Shown here in pieces: positions 51,245-63,901 of a stretch of 64,000 bases of DNA. The stretch is from CAYQQJ01 sp964419935. Lineage in GTDB: Bacteria; Pseudomonadota; Gammaproteobacteria; Pseudomonadales; Cellvibrionaceae. The notes under the pieces are model-generated. The model ran no database searches, had not been told where the DNA came from, and worked only from the letters and a program-made list of their open reading frames with translations. How positions within the stretch are numbered: position 1 is the first letter of the stretch; each line of letters opens with the position of its first letter. The stretch lies in contig CAYQQJ010000003.1 in NCBI GenBank assembly GCA_964419935.1, forward strand, positions 114,468-178,467, read 5' to 3'. Made by a program: the position numbers and the translations under genes.

Positions 51245-52341
51245 GCGCGCGCCCTTTGATGGAACAGGGCCGACCACACACGCGGCCCCAGGATCATCAG
51301 CAATGCCAGTGCAAAGAAGAGCCCGTGCATCAACCAAAGCATGAAGGGCGGCCCGCCCTGCTCTTCCATCACGCCGCGTGCCGCGTTGACCGCCACCAGG
51401 TAGATGATGTACAGCAAGATTGCCGGAATCATCTTCACGTAACGCCCGCGGCGCGGCTGAGTGCGACTTAGGGGCACCGCCAGCAACGCAACGATCAACA
51501 CCAAAACCGGCAGTGAGAACCGCCAGTGCAGAGTTGCTCGCGCTTCCGCCGTATCGCGCTCTAACAGCTCCAACGTACTCAGGCCGTCGGTTTCCTTACC
51601 CGGTCGGATTTCATAGTCCGGGTCCGGCAACAATTGCGCGTAGCTCTCAAACGCCACTGCCTCGTAATCCGCCGTGCCCGGCTGTCCCATATACTGATGC
51701 CCGTTGTATAGAACCAGATAACGCTTGCCATTCTCTGAATCTATCCGCGTTTCGCCGGCGTCCGCAGTCATTACGGACACGCCCTGCCGTGCGCCATCCG
51801 CCGCAAGCTCTGCCATGAATACGTTGAGCAAACGCTTTTTGTCCGCGCTGATCCCCTCGGCGTAGGTCACGCCGGAGTCCGCTGCAATACTGTGGAAGCG
51901 TTCGGGTTTCAGAGTTTCAAATTCAGTGCGGCTGCGCTGCTCCGCCAAAAGATTTTCAGACGCGGCAGCCCCCATCGGCCCCAGATAGAGGCTGAACGCG
52001 CCCACAAGGAGGGCGACAAAGCTGGCGCAAACCAGGGTATAAAAGACCAGTCGCCCCTGGCTCATGCCACAGGCGGACAGCACCGTCATTTCGCTGTCGA
52101 TGTACATGCGGCCATAGGCAAGCAAGATGGCAATAAACAGCCCCAGTGGCAGGATGAGCTCGATGTAGGCGAGTAATCGGTAGCCGATCAAGGTCAGCAA
52201 AACCCCGGCATCAAGTTTGCCCGCTGCCGCGTCGCCCAGATACTGGGCAAAGCGGCCGCTGAGAATTATCAGCAGAAGAATCATGCTCACCGCGAGCATA
52301 CTGACCAGAACTTCGCGGCTCAGATAACGGAAAATAATCAC
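51241..52341 (-). CDS. lptF: LPS export permease LptF
   Basis: Partner of LptG. The 366-residue product begins MIIFRYLSREVLVSMLAVS and shows six membrane helices in two sets of three around a periplasmic jellyroll domain, with the family segment LPLGLFIAILLAYGRMYIDS and SEMTVLSACGMSQ. Divergent from pepA, as in Pseudomonas and E. coli. Confidence 0.95.
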   Translation of the reverse strand: MIIFRYLSREVLVSMLAVSMILLLIILSGRFAQYLGDAAAGKLDAGVLLTLIGYRLLAYIELILPLGLFIAILLAYGRMYIDSEMTVLSACGMSQGRLVFYTLVCASFVALLVGAFSLYLGPMGAAASENLLAEQRSRTEFETLKPERFHSIAADSGVTYAEGISADKKRLLNVFMAELAADGARQGVSVMTADAGETRIDSENGKRYLVLYNGHQYMGQPGTADYEAVAFESYAQLLPDPDYEIRPGKETDGLSTLELLERDTAEARATLHWRFSLPVLVLIVALLAVPLSRTQPRRGRYVKMIPAILLYIIYLVAVNAARGVMEEQGGPPFMLWLMHGLFFALALLMILGPRVWSALFHQRARA

Positions 52342-52672
52342 AAATCTATATTCACAGAGCTATATCCGCGGGCTAAGGGTTACTCGGCCGACTTGATCGG
52401 ACGGGATACCAGAATCAAACGATGCAGGCATCCGTGGAAACAGTTACTTCAAAGTGCGCCAGAATATCAGGTTTTGCCCATTGAAGCGCGTCAAGCCACG
52501 CTTCTTGCAAAATTCCTGTCGCGGAATTTTCATTGTCAGACGGGTCAAACAACATGTTCAGCAGTAATACAGGCTGCAGGATGAAACCGCCGAGCAGTTC
52601 ACGTAAACTGTCCACCTTCAAATTACGCAACTTACGCAACAACAATCCCGCAATTCGCCTTGGTGCCCAACT
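52342..52672. other. Divergent lptF/pepA intergenic region
   Basis: A 331-base gap that must hold promoters for lptFG and for pepA. I see no promoter I can defend and no convincing small gene; the open frame on the minus strand (52415-52645) has no recognisable sequence. Confidence 0.5.
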
Positions 52673-54172
52673 ATGGAATTTTTTGCCAAACCTGCCAGCC
52701 TTTCAGAACAACGCACAGCCTGTGCCCTAGTGACCGTAACTGCCGACGGCCAATTATCTGCGAGCGCCAAGCTGCTGGACGAAGCCAGCGAGGGTGCGCT
52801 TACCCGCTTGATCAAGGGCGGCGATCTGAAGACCAAAGCGGGCGAATATTGCTGGCTAACCACACCCAAGGCGTCAACGTATGAGCGCGCACTGGTTTTG
52901 TGTACGGGCGGCAAGCAAGGTGCCATTGCAGAGAAAGATTTTCGCAAGGCCGTCGAGCAAGCAGCCAAAGCCGTCACCGGCAGCCCTGCCCGGGATGTCA
53001 CACTTTATATCGACGACCTGGTTGTCCAGGGGCGCGATGCCAAATGGCTGGCTCGAGTATGGTCCGAAAAATTTGTGGTGGCGGCTTATCGTTTCACCCA
53101 CACCAAAAGCAAGAACAGCAAGACCGACGCCAACGTCAAACTGAGCAAGGTCACCTTCGCCAGCACCGACTCCAAAGTGCAACGGGCGTACAAGCAAGGC
53201 GCTGCCACCGGAAGAGCGACGGGTATCGGTATCAACCTGGCGCGCGAACTTGGCAATTTGCCCGCAAATATCTGCACTCCAACATACCTTGCGGAGCAAG
53301 CGCAACAACTGGCAGGCCAATCCGACAAGCTGAGTGTCAAGGTGCTGAGCGAGGCCAACATGCGCAAACTGGGCATGGGCTCGTTGCTATCAGTGTCAGC
53401 CGGCAGTGATCAGGAGGCCAAGTTGATCGTGCTGGAGTACAAGGGTAAAGGCAGCACCAAAGCCAGCAAACCTCACGTCATCGTGGGCAAGGGAATCACC
53501 TTTGACACCGGCGGTATCAGCCTGAAGCCCGGTTCTGGGATGGACGAAATGAAATTCGATATGTGCGGCGCCGCCAGCGTGCTCGGCACCATGAAAACCC
53601 TGACCGAAGTCCAGGCTCCGGTCCACGTGGTAGGTATTATCCCCGCGTCCGAGAATATGCCCAGTGGACGCGCGACCAAGCCGGGAGACGTTGTGACATC
53701 AATGTCGGGCCAGACGATCGAAGTGCTCAACACTGATGCTGAAGGCCGATTGGTACTCTGCGACGCCTTGACCTACGCCGAGCGCTTCAAACCGAAAAGC
53801 GTGGTGGATATCGCGACCCTCACCGGCGCATGCGTTGTCGCATTGGGCAAACAGGCCACCGGCTTGTTCAGCAATGATCAAAACCTGGCCGACGCACTGC
53901 TGCAAGCGGGCACAGAGGCCGATGACCGGGCCTGGCAGATGCCGCTATGGGATGAATATCAAAGCCTGCTGGACAGTAACTTTGCTGATATCGCCAACAT
54001 CGGTGGCCCCACCGCCGGCAGTATTACAGCGGCTTGTTTCCTGTCGCGCTTTACCGGCAAATACAAATGGGCGCACCTGGACATTGCCGGAACCGCCTGG
54101 CTCAGCGGCAATGCGAAGAGTGCGACGGGGCGCCCCGTCGGCCTGCTGGTCAGCTACCTGCTGAACCATTGA
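52673..54172 (+). CDS. pepA: Cytosol aminopeptidase PepA (leucyl aminopeptidase)
   Basis: M17 zinc/manganese exopeptidase; in E. coli it also binds DNA (carAB control and Xer recombination). The 499-residue product has the catalytic domain motifs VGKGITFDTGGISLKPG, MKFDMCGAASVLG, the signature NTDAEGRLVL, and SITAACFLSRF. First gene of the pepA-holC-hypothetical-valS series. Confidence 0.96.
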   Translation: MEFFAKPASLSEQRTACALVTVTADGQLSASAKLLDEASEGALTRLIKGGDLKTKAGEYCWLTTPKASTYERALVLCTGGKQGAIAEKDFRKAVEQAAKAVTGSPARDVTLYIDDLVVQGRDAKWLARVWSEKFVVAAYRFTHTKSKNSKTDANVKLSKVTFASTDSKVQRAYKQGAATGRATGIGINLARELGNLPANICTPTYLAEQAQQLAGQSDKLSVKVLSEANMRKLGMGSLLSVSAGSDQEAKLIVLEYKGKGSTKASKPHVIVGKGITFDTGGISLKPGSGMDEMKFDMCGAASVLGTMKTLTEVQAPVHVVGIIPASENMPSGRATKPGDVVTSMSGQTIEVLNTDAEGRLVLCDALTYAERFKPKSVVDIATLTGACVVALGKQATGLFSNDQNLADALLQAGTEADDRAWQMPLWDEYQSLLDSNFADIANIGGPTAGSITAACFLSRFTGKYKWAHLDIAGTAWLSGNAKSATGRPVGLLVSYLLNH

Positions 54173-54200
54173 TAATCACAAAAGCAGTAGCCCGTTACCC

Positions 54201-54638
54201 ATGACACGCGTCGACTTTTACATTTTGGATGATGAATCCATAGAGGCTCGTATGCTGTTTGTCTGCCGTCTGGTAGACAAAGCATTTCGCCGCAATAACC
54301 GAATATTGCTCAATGTTGCCGACTGGGCAACAGCGGACGCGCTGGATGATCTGTTATGGTCATTCCGCCCTGAATCCTTTATTCCTCATGCATTGGCCAA
54401 CACTGAAGAAGCGGCCGAAGTACCGGTTGTGATCACCGCAGAGGGTCAGGATTTTGCCGGGCAGAACGATTTGCTGATAAACCTGACCGATGATGTTCCC
54501 GCCTTCTTCAGCCGCTTTGAGCGGTTGGCGGAGGTGGTGATTCAGGCTGACGCCGTCCTGCAGGCAACACGGGAGCACTACAGTTACTTCAAGCAGCGCG
54601 GCTATCCCGTCGAGACACACAAGTTGGGCGGCCATTGA
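54201..54638 (+). CDS. holC: DNA polymerase III chi subunit
   Basis: Clamp-loader accessory that links the replisome to SSB. The 145-residue product has the HolC fold signatures (RVDFYILDDES, LVDKAFRRNNRILLNVADW, LDDLLWSFRPESFIPHAL, LLINLTDDVPAFF). The pepA-holC-valS order is conserved in gammaproteobacteria. The start is 28 bases after the pepA stop, with a weak ribosome site. Confidence 0.93.
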   Translation: MTRVDFYILDDESIEARMLFVCRLVDKAFRRNNRILLNVADWATADALDDLLWSFRPESFIPHALANTEEAAEVPVVITAEGQDFAGQNDLLINLTDDVPAFFSRFERLAEVVIQADAVLQATREHYSYFKQRGYPVETHKLGGH

Positions 54639-54656
54639 ATACAGCGGGGCACACAA

Positions 54657-55346
54657 ATGACGTCCGATGACAGCCAACACTCCCGAACCCGCTTGCTGAG
54701 AGAACTGGAGTTTCTTCGGGCGCAGTTGGCTGACCCAGAGACGCCGGATTATGAGCAGGACGAAATTCCATTGCTGATTGACCAGGTGGAAAAGGCGATC
54801 GGCGACACTGACGAGTCAGCGGCGGAAGCATCAACAGACGCGAACACCGAAGAAATTGCCGCACTTCGCGCGGCCTATCAACAAGCCTCAGAGGAAATCG
54901 ACGGCGATCGCGCCACACCGGTCGAAGAGGCCATGGCTCGGCTAGCACCGGATCAAGCAGCCGGTGACGCAAACGCATCGCCGGCTCAACAAGCTCTATT
55001 CGAACCCGATGCGCAACGGTTACACACACCTCCCCACCTGAATGCTCCGTCATCAACACCGACACCAGTGCAACCACCGCGGCCTGTGGCTCGGGGCGAC
55101 AACCCATTTTTGCCAAAGCACATACGGGATCGCCTGGAAGAGCGACGGCAGGCGCTCGCTGACGATATTGCGCAGGCTTCCACCTTCTTTCCACCGAAAG
55201 GCGCGCAGCCGAAAAATACCGCGAGTGAACACTCCACCGCGCGCGCATTAGTCGACGATCTGGTAGCCGAATATCTTCCCCGCATTGAAGCAGACCTGCG
55301 GCGCCGTCTACTGGAACAATTGAATAACAACACCGACCCCGGTTAA
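54657..55346 (+). CDS. Conserved hypothetical protein between holC and valS
   Basis: A 229-residue soluble, acidic protein. Residues 1-50 form a helical segment (SRTRLLRELEFLRAQLAD, DEIPLLIDQVEKAI); the middle is Ala/Pro/Thr-rich and probably disordered. The C-terminus has NPFLPKHIRDRLEERRQALA and a helical ending (LVDDLVAEYLPRIEADLRRR). Pseudomonas carries a gene of the same position and character. I do not know its function; its place suggests a link to the replisome or simple operon conservation. Confidence 0.8.
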   Translation: MTSDDSQHSRTRLLRELEFLRAQLADPETPDYEQDEIPLLIDQVEKAIGDTDESAAEASTDANTEEIAALRAAYQQASEEIDGDRATPVEEAMARLAPDQAAGDANASPAQQALFEPDAQRLHTPPHLNAPSSTPTPVQPPRPVARGDNPFLPKHIRDRLEERRQALADDIAQASTFFPPKGAQPKNTASEHSTARALVDDLVAEYLPRIEADLRRRLLEQLNNNTDPG

Positions 55347-55432
55347 CGCACCTGCACGCACCCCGCAAGCGTTGTATAATCGGCGCTTTTTTCGACAACC
55401 TCATTCCGCACAGACAGCCGGTCCGAAATTCT

Positions 55433-58201
<2,769 letters not shown>

Positions 58202-58241
58202 ATTCCGATGGGCAGGTGCAGATGCACTGCCAAAAGGGCCC

Positions 58242-58345
58242 GGAAGACGGTAACGTCTTCCCTGATTCCGCTCCGCTTCATCTGGGCTACAAATTCGCTA
58301 CTCTGCCGTAGCCTGGATGGAGTGTAACGGAATCCGGGTCAGTCC
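58242..58345. repeat. Hairpin and GTAGCCTGGATG-type inverted repeat after valS
   Basis: GGAAGACG-gtaa-CGTCTTCC (58242-58261) is a perfect 8-bp stem without a T run. Next to it CCTGATTCCGCTCCGCTTCATC (near 58261) and GTAGCCTGGATGGAGTGTAACGG (near 58310) form an imperfect inverted pair, a dispersed repeat type common in proteobacteria. It probably serves the valS 3' end. Confidence 0.55.
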
Positions 58346-58405
58346 CCCATAAGGAACTTGAGTTGCGGACGACCGAGTCCCCAACGAGCTTAGACGTCTT
58401 TAAGA

Positions 58406-58825
58406 CTAATGGTTAAAGGTAAAGCCACAACCGATACAGGACTCGGCAAGCACCAGGAGTACCTGAGGGCGGGTAATCAAGCCAACCAGTTTACCATCCC
58501 GTGTCACCGGAAATACTTTGGGTTTATTGTTACCCATATGCTCCACAAGATCGATCAGCAACATATCAGGTGAAATGGTGAAGGCCTCATGGTTCATGAC
58601 CTTCTCAACCTCAACAACGCCTTCACAATGGTAGCTGCTGACTTTCAGGCTGTGGATGCAGTCCTGCTCTGATACAAACCCCACAACTTCATGCTGTGCA
58701 TTCACTACCGGAAGCCCGCCGACGTGGTGCTTGATCAGCTGGGTTACGACCTCATCAAGGGGCTGGTTGCTGCTGATGAAGGGTGGAGCGTTGTCCATAA
58801 CATCGGCAATAGTCAGGTTTTTCAT
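58406..58825 (-). CDS. CBS-domain pair protein
   Basis: A 139-residue stand-alone pair of CBS domains (MKNLTIADVMDNAPPFISS, HHVGGLPVVNAQHEVVGFVS; then MNHEAFTISPDMLLIDLVE, KVFPVTRDGKLVGLITR). Such proteins bind adenine nucleotides and act as energy or ligand sensors for partners. The C-terminus has two Cys (SCIGCGFTFNH). The ATG at 58825 has a perfect AGGAGG 6 bases upstream, so expression may be high. It stands alone between valS and accA. Confidence 0.9.
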   Translation of the reverse strand: MKNLTIADVMDNAPPFISSNQPLDEVVTQLIKHHVGGLPVVNAQHEVVGFVSEQDCIHSLKVSSYHCEGVVEVEKVMNHEAFTISPDMLLIDLVEHMGNNKPKVFPVTRDGKLVGLITRPQVLLVLAESCIGCGFTFNH

Positions 58826-59033
58826 AGAGACCTCCTTAGTGCACACTGATTTACGTGCCGGCCGACTCATAGAACCATTTACCCAAGTATAGCCGCTATA
58901 CGAGCTTCAGAGGGCCATCGATGCGACTGTGTAGCGAGGCGGTCGGATGTCCGTGTTGGTCGCACAGCCTCAACCCCTCGTTACTGCTTGGACAAGCCCG
59001 GTATTCAAAAGGTCAGCGAGTTTTCATCGGCCA

Positions 59034-59984
59034 TCAAGGGTTACCGTAACTCATGAGCCTTTCGTACCGCTTTTGCAGCAGGACATCGATATCCTGGGCA
59101 CTCAACTGGTCCACCTGCTCCGTCAAGCGCGCCTTAAGCTTCTCAGCCATGGCTTCAATGTTCCGGTGCGCCCCGCCCAACGGCTCCTCAATGGTCTCGT
59201 CGACGATACCCAACTCTTCAAGGTGGGCGGAGGTCACGCCCATGGCTTCCGCCGCCAAAGGTGCTTTTTCCACCGTCTTCCAAATGATATTCGCACAGCC
59301 TTCCGGCGAAATAACAAAATAGGTGGAATACTGCAGCATGTTCAGGTGGTCACCCACACCAATCGCCAATGCACCGCCGGAAGATCCTTCCCCGATAACG
59401 GTACAGATGATCGGCGTCCGCAGGCGGGACATAACCGCCAGATTCTGTGCAATGGCCTCGCTGATTCCCCGCTCTTCACTGTCGATGCCGGGATAGGCCC
59501 CGGGCGTATCAATAAGCGTTAGCACCGGCATTCTGAACCGCTCCGCCATTTCCATCAGACGCAGTGCCTTACGGTAGCCTTCGGGCTTGGGCATACCGAA
59601 GTTGCGGTAAACTTTGTCTTTCACGCTCCGGCCTTTTTCTTCGCCGATCACCATCACCGGTTTGCCATTCAGGCGACCAATACCGCCAATGATGGCGTGA
59701 TCATCACCAAAATGGCGATCTCCGTGCAATTCATCCCAATCTTCAAACAGCCGGGGAATGTAGTCCGCGGTGTATGGCCGCTGGGGATGACGGGCAACCT
59801 TGACGATCTGCCAAGGTGTAAGATGAGAGTAGATACTTTCCGTGAGGCGCACACTTTTCTCGCGCAGCCGGTCAATTTCGTCACTGATATTCAGATCGTT
59901 GTCACTGCCAACAAGCTGCAACTCTTCTATTTTGCCTTCCAGTTCAGCAATGGGTTGCTCAAAGTCTAGATAATTCAAATTCAT
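59034..59984 (-). CDS. accA: Acetyl-CoA carboxylase carboxyltransferase subunit alpha
   Basis: With AccD it transfers carboxyl from biotin to acetyl-CoA, the first step of fatty-acid synthesis. The 316-residue product has the N-terminal helices (LNYLDFEQPIAELEGKIEEL), HPQRPYTADYI, FGMPKPEGYRKALRLM, TLIDTPGAYPGIDSEERG and EGSSGGALAIGVGD. It follows dnaE by 218 bases, the common gammaproteobacterial order. Confidence 0.96.
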   Translation of the reverse strand: MNLNYLDFEQPIAELEGKIEELQLVGSDNDLNISDEIDRLREKSVRLTESIYSHLTPWQIVKVARHPQRPYTADYIPRLFEDWDELHGDRHFGDDHAIIGGIGRLNGKPVMVIGEEKGRSVKDKVYRNFGMPKPEGYRKALRLMEMAERFRMPVLTLIDTPGAYPGIDSEERGISEAIAQNLAVMSRLRTPIICTVIGEGSSGGALAIGVGDHLNMLQYSTYFVISPEGCANIIWKTVEKAPLAAEAMGVTSAHLEELGIVDETIEEPLGGAHRNIEAMAEKLKARLTEQVDQLSAQDIDVLLQKRYERLMSYGNP

Positions 59985-60202
59985 GTCTTTATGTGCCTGT
60001 TTGCTGTGCCTGTTGATAGGGCGGACTAAGCGTCCTGAAAAAACGGGGCGCGCAACACTTCGTTGGCCTGGTGTATATTTGCAGGAACTGAAGCCGCCTC
60101 AGGAAGGCAGCAAGTGTACCACCAGTTACCACCAAGCTTAAATATCGCAGCCCGCAAATTGCGACGAACCTGCCTAAAACTCAGCACGGTGGCGAATCTC
60201 TA

Positions 60203-63200
60203 TCAAGGGTGATAGATCAATTCCACCTGCGCAAGACCGTAAATGCCACGCAAGCTTTGGAGCAGGTCATCATTCGGCGTGACCAGCCAATCCGGCCCCA
60301 ATGCAATTTCGCCGGCAACATCGGTGCGCTGATAGCGTATCGCTACCTGACAACCGCCCTGTCGGTACGGCTCGAGCACCTTGCGCAGTTGCTGGGCATA
60401 ATCCAGCGGCAGGGTATCGTTGCGCCAATTAATGCGCAGGCCAGCGACCCGCGCCTGCCGCGCTTCCGCCAGGTCGGTCACCGTGTCGGCACGCATTTTC
60501 AAGCCGCCGCTGTAATCATCGTTGCTGATCTGGCCTTCTATCACCAACAGCGCGTCTTTCACGAGTTTTTCCCGATAAGCATTGTAGGTGTCAGCAAAAA
60601 TAGCGACCTCCATGCGGCCGGTTCTGTCGTCCAGGGTTACAAACGCCATGGTATCTCCGCGCTTGGTTTTCATCACGCGGAAGGCCACCACCAGACCGGC
60701 AATGGTCTGCTTGTTCTTGTCGGGTTTGACGTGGGAAATGCGCGATGACACCAGATGTGACAATTCCGTATCGAACTCGTCGATCGGGTGGCCCGTCAGG
60801 TACAGCCCGAGGGTTTCGCGCTCGCCGTTAAGCCGCTCCTTCATGCTCCAGCGCCGCACCTGACGAAAATCCTGATAGGCATCGCCGCTACTGTCGCTGC
60901 TGGGCACCACCGCACCAAAAAGGTCCGTCATTCCGGCACTGACGTTTGCCGCACTTTGCTCAGCCGCCTTGACCGCCTCACCGATGGCGGCAAACATGAC
61001 CGCACGGTCATAGTCTTCATCAACACCTGGGCCGATCTTGTCCAATGCACCACTGCGTATCAGCGCTTCAATCGCACGTTTGTTCAGCTTGCGTGGGTCA
61101 ACCCTGGCGCAGAAATCGAACAGGTCTTTGAAGGGACCGTCCGCTCGCGCCTGAATCAGGCTCTCAACCGGTCCCTCTCCCAAGCCTTTGATAGCGCCGA
61201 GACCATAGATAATGTTGTTGTCGTCATCGACAGTGAACTGAAAACCGCCGGCATTGACGTCGGGAGGCAGCAACGTGAGCCCAGCGTTGCGGCACTCCTC
61301 GATGAAAGTAACCACCTTGTCTGTCTTATCCATGTCCGATGACATGGTCGCCGCCATGAACTGCGCCGGGTAGTGGGCCTTCAACCAGGCCGTCTGGTAG
61401 GACACCAGTGCGTAGGCTGCCGAGTGCGATTTGTTGAAGCCGTAGCCGGCAAACTTTTCCACCAAATCGAAAATCTTGATCGCCAGTTCCGGATCGACAC
61501 CCTGCTTGGCGGCTCCGTTCTGGAACACCTCCCGCTGCTTGTCCATTTCCTCCTGCTTCTTTTTACCCATCGCTCGCCGTAACAGGTCCGCGCCGCCAAG
61601 GGTATAGCCGGCCAGCACCTGGGCGATCTGCATGACCTGCTCCTGATACACGATCACACCATAAGTTGGTTCAAGAATCGGCTTCAGCCGTTCATGCTGA
61701 TATTTCGCATCTGGATAGGCCACCTGGGCGCGACCATGCTTTCGGTTGATAAAGTCGTCCACCATGCCCGACTGCAAGGGCCCTGGACGAAACAGTGCAA
61801 CCAGAGCGATCATATCTTCCAGACTGTCGGGCTGCAGCCGCTTGATCAGGTCTTTCATACCGCGGGATTCCAGCTGGAAAACCGCTGTTGTTTCAGCGCG
61901 CTTGAGCAGGCTAAAGGTTTCCCTATCATCGAGGGGTAGGCTCGCGATATCGAGCGGTTCCTTTCCTTCCTTGAGCAAACGCTCGTCGATCATGCGCTTG
62001 GCCCAGTCGATAATGGTCAAGGTACGCAGTCCAAGAAAGTCGAACTTCACCAGCCCGGCATCTTCCACATCGTTCTTGTCGTACTGAGTGACCAGGCTGC
62101 CGCCGCTTTCGTCACAGTATAGTGGCGCAAAATCCGTCAACTTGGTTGGCGCAATTACCACACCACCGGCGTGCTTGCCGACGTTACGAGTAATGCCTTC
62201 CAGCTGAAGGGCCATATCCCATATTTCCTGGGCGTCGCCGTCGTAGGAAAGAAACTCCCGCAGCACCTCTTCCTGTTCGAACGCCTTGGTCAGGGTCATA
62301 CCCACGTCGGGCGGAATCATCTTGGAAAGCTTGTCCGCGAGCCCGTAGGATTTGCCCTGCACGCGCGCCACATCCCGCACAACTGCCTTGGCCGCCATGG
62401 TACCGAAGGTAATAATTTGGGAAACCGCATCGCGACCGTAATTATCGGCCACATAGCCAATAACCCTATCGCGGTTGTCCATACAGAAATCCACGTCGAA
62501 GTCCGGCATGGAAACCCGCTCGGGATTGAGAAAACGTTCGAATAGCAAGTCGTACTGCAATGGATCCAGGTCCGTGATCTCCAAAACGTACGCCACCAGC
62601 GAACCCGCACCGGAGCCCCGCCCGGGCCCAACCGGAATGCCCTGCTCTTTAGCCCAGCGAATGAAATCCATCACGATCAGAAAATAACCGGGGAACCCCA
62701 TTTGCATGATGATATCCAACTCGAAACGCAAACGGTCGTCGTATTCTTTGCGCCTCGCATTGTAGTCCGGCGTGTCTTTAGGAAGAATTTTGGCTAAACG
62801 CTTATCAAGACCTTCATAGGAGATGTGTTCGAAAAAGCCATTCTCGGTCATGCCTTCTGGAATGGGATATTCAGGCAGGAAGTATTTGCCGAGCTCAATA
62901 TCCAGATTGCAGCGCTTGGCTATCTCGACGGTATTATCAATCGCTTCGGGCAAGTCCTTGAACAACTCACACATTTCTTCTGGCGATCGCAGATACTGCT
63001 GTTCGCTGTAGCGCCGTTCACGTCGGGGATCATCCAGCGCGCGACCTTCTCCAATACAAACCCGCGCTTCATGAACGTCAAACTGACTGCTGTCCAGGAA
63101 GCGGACATCATTGGTGGCCACAATGGGACAGTCATAGGATGCCGCCAGGTCGACAGCCTTATGGAGAAAGGCCTCCTCGTTTTCGCGTCCAGTGCGTTGG

Positions 63201-63709
63201 AGCTCGAGATAAAAGCGGTCCGGGAAATCGTCCATCCAGGCCGCGAGCAGACTTTCTGCAGCTTCCTGTTTGTTGCCGATCAGCGCGCTACCCACGTCAC
63301 CCTGTCGTCCGCCAGACAAAACAATGACGCCCTCGCTATGCTCCTTCAACCACTGACGCTGAATGAAGGGTTCGCCTTGTTTCTGCCCGTGCTGATAACC
63401 GCGCGATATCAGTTCAATGATGTTCTTGTAACCCTGGTTATTCATAGCCAACAAGGTCACCAGAACCGTCTGCTCCTCATCAAAGTCGCTAATCATGCGG
63501 AAATCACTACCGCAAATGGCTTTCACGCCGGCGCCTTGTGCCGCCTTATAGAACTTGATCAAGCCAAAGAAGTTGAGATCAGTGACTGCGCAGGCTGGCA
63601 TTCCGAGCTCCGCGACCCGGTTTACCAGCGGCTTGATACGAACAATGCTGTCCACAAGTGAATATTCAGTGCGAACGCGCAAGTGAATGAACGGAGGGAT
63701 GCTCGACAT
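60203..63709 (-). CDS. dnaE: DNA polymerase III alpha subunit
   Basis: Catalytic subunit of the replicative polymerase, 1168 residues (DnaE1 length). Domains: N-terminal PHP (FIHLRVRTEYSLVDSIVRI), polymerase C-family palm with catalytic Asp residues in MPDFDVDFCMDNRD and GPGRGSGAGSLVAYVLEITD, fingers (RRAMGKKKQEEMDKQRE, GYGFNKSHSAAYALVSYQTA), helix-hairpin-helix, and a C-terminal OB fold (TIAGLVVAFRVMKTKRGDTM). ATG 63709 has AGG upstream. Dispersed repeats fill the region before it. Confidence 0.97.
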   Translation of the reverse strand: MSSIPPFIHLRVRTEYSLVDSIVRIKPLVNRVAELGMPACAVTDLNFFGLIKFYKAAQGAGVKAICGSDFRMISDFDEEQTVLVTLLAMNNQGYKNIIELISRGYQHGQKQGEPFIQRQWLKEHSEGVIVLSGGRQGDVGSALIGNKQEAAESLLAAWMDDFPDRFYLELQRTGRENEEAFLHKAVDLAASYDCPIVATNDVRFLDSSQFDVHEARVCIGEGRALDDPRRERRYSEQQYLRSPEEMCELFKDLPEAIDNTVEIAKRCNLDIELGKYFLPEYPIPEGMTENGFFEHISYEGLDKRLAKILPKDTPDYNARRKEYDDRLRFELDIIMQMGFPGYFLIVMDFIRWAKEQGIPVGPGRGSGAGSLVAYVLEITDLDPLQYDLLFERFLNPERVSMPDFDVDFCMDNRDRVIGYVADNYGRDAVSQIITFGTMAAKAVVRDVARVQGKSYGLADKLSKMIPPDVGMTLTKAFEQEEVLREFLSYDGDAQEIWDMALQLEGITRNVGKHAGGVVIAPTKLTDFAPLYCDESGGSLVTQYDKNDVEDAGLVKFDFLGLRTLTIIDWAKRMIDERLLKEGKEPLDIASLPLDDRETFSLLKRAETTAVFQLESRGMKDLIKRLQPDSLEDMIALVALFRPGPLQSGMVDDFINRKHGRAQVAYPDAKYQHERLKPILEPTYGVIVYQEQVMQIAQVLAGYTLGGADLLRRAMGKKKQEEMDKQREVFQNGAAKQGVDPELAIKIFDLVEKFAGYGFNKSHSAAYALVSYQTAWLKAHYPAQFMAATMSSDMDKTDKVVTFIEECRNAGLTLLPPDVNAGGFQFTVDDDNNIIYGLGAIKGLGEGPVESLIQARADGPFKDLFDFCARVDPRKLNKRAIEALIRSGALDKIGPGVDEDYDRAVMFAAIGEAVKAAEQSAANVSAGMTDLFGAVVPSSDSSGDAYQDFRQVRRWSMKERLNGERETLGLYLTGHPIDEFDTELSHLVSSRISHVKPDKNKQTIAGLVVAFRVMKTKRGDTMAFVTLDDRTGRMEVAIFADTYNAYREKLVKDALLVIEGQISNDDYSGGLKMRADTVTDLAEARQARVAGLRINWRNDTLPLDYAQQLRKVLEPYRQGGCQVAIRYQRTDVAGEIALGPDWLVTPNDDLLQSLRGIYGLAQVELIYHP

Positions 63710-63747
63710 AATGAACCTGATTTGCCTGCTGTCTGGAATGACCGACT

Positions 63748-63756
63748 ATTCTATCA
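63748..63756 (-). promoter_or_regulatory. Possible extended -10 promoter of dnaE
   Basis: Minus-strand TGATAGAAT (TAGAAT with a TG extension) lies about 40 bases before the dnaE ATG. The -35 is not clear. Confidence 0.4.
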
Positions 63757-63790
63757 TCCAGGGTCCGTCATGGTTTGGCTAAGTGTGGCA

Positions 63791-63849
63791 AAGCTGCAAG
63801 CTGCAAGCTGCAAGCTGCAAGCTGCAAGCTGCAAGCTGCAAGCTGCAAG
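63791..63849. repeat. (AAGCTGC)8.4 tandem array
   Basis: Fifty-nine bases of the exact 7-base unit AAGCTGC, about 80 bases upstream of the dnaE start. The same unit forms the array after suhB. Both arrays are followed by ATAGG. Confidence 0.96.
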
Positions 63850-63866
63850 TATAGGATCAAGAGAAA

Positions 63867-63901
63867 GGGAAAAGGGAAAAGGGAAAAGGGAAAAGGGAAA
63901 A
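63867..63901. repeat. (GGGAAAA)5 tandem array
   Basis: Five exact copies of the 7-base unit GGGAAAA, 17 bases after the AAGCTGC array. It is the complement of the unit at 18405 and 50116. Beyond it, a TAGGTTGGG...CCCGACG stretch (about 63942-63985) looks like a further dispersed repeat cut by the window edge. Confidence 0.95.

Noticed and set aside
54589..55404. 271-codon minus-strand open frame opposite holC and the hypothetical gene
   Set aside because: Arg/Pro-rich shadow frame without family motifs; the plus-strand genes fit the conserved pepA-holC-valS order.
60001..60202. Possible small RNA (SRP RNA-like GGAAGG segment) between accA and dnaE
   Set aside because: The conserved SRP RNA loop sequences are not present and no fold is convincing.
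62825..63661. 278-codon plus-strand open frame inside dnaE
   Set aside because: Antisense shadow of the DnaE PHP/palm region, without recognisable domain.
63791..63901. Tandem repeats considered as a CRISPR array
   Set aside because: Units are 7 bp and directly abutting, with no spacers and no cas genes nearby.
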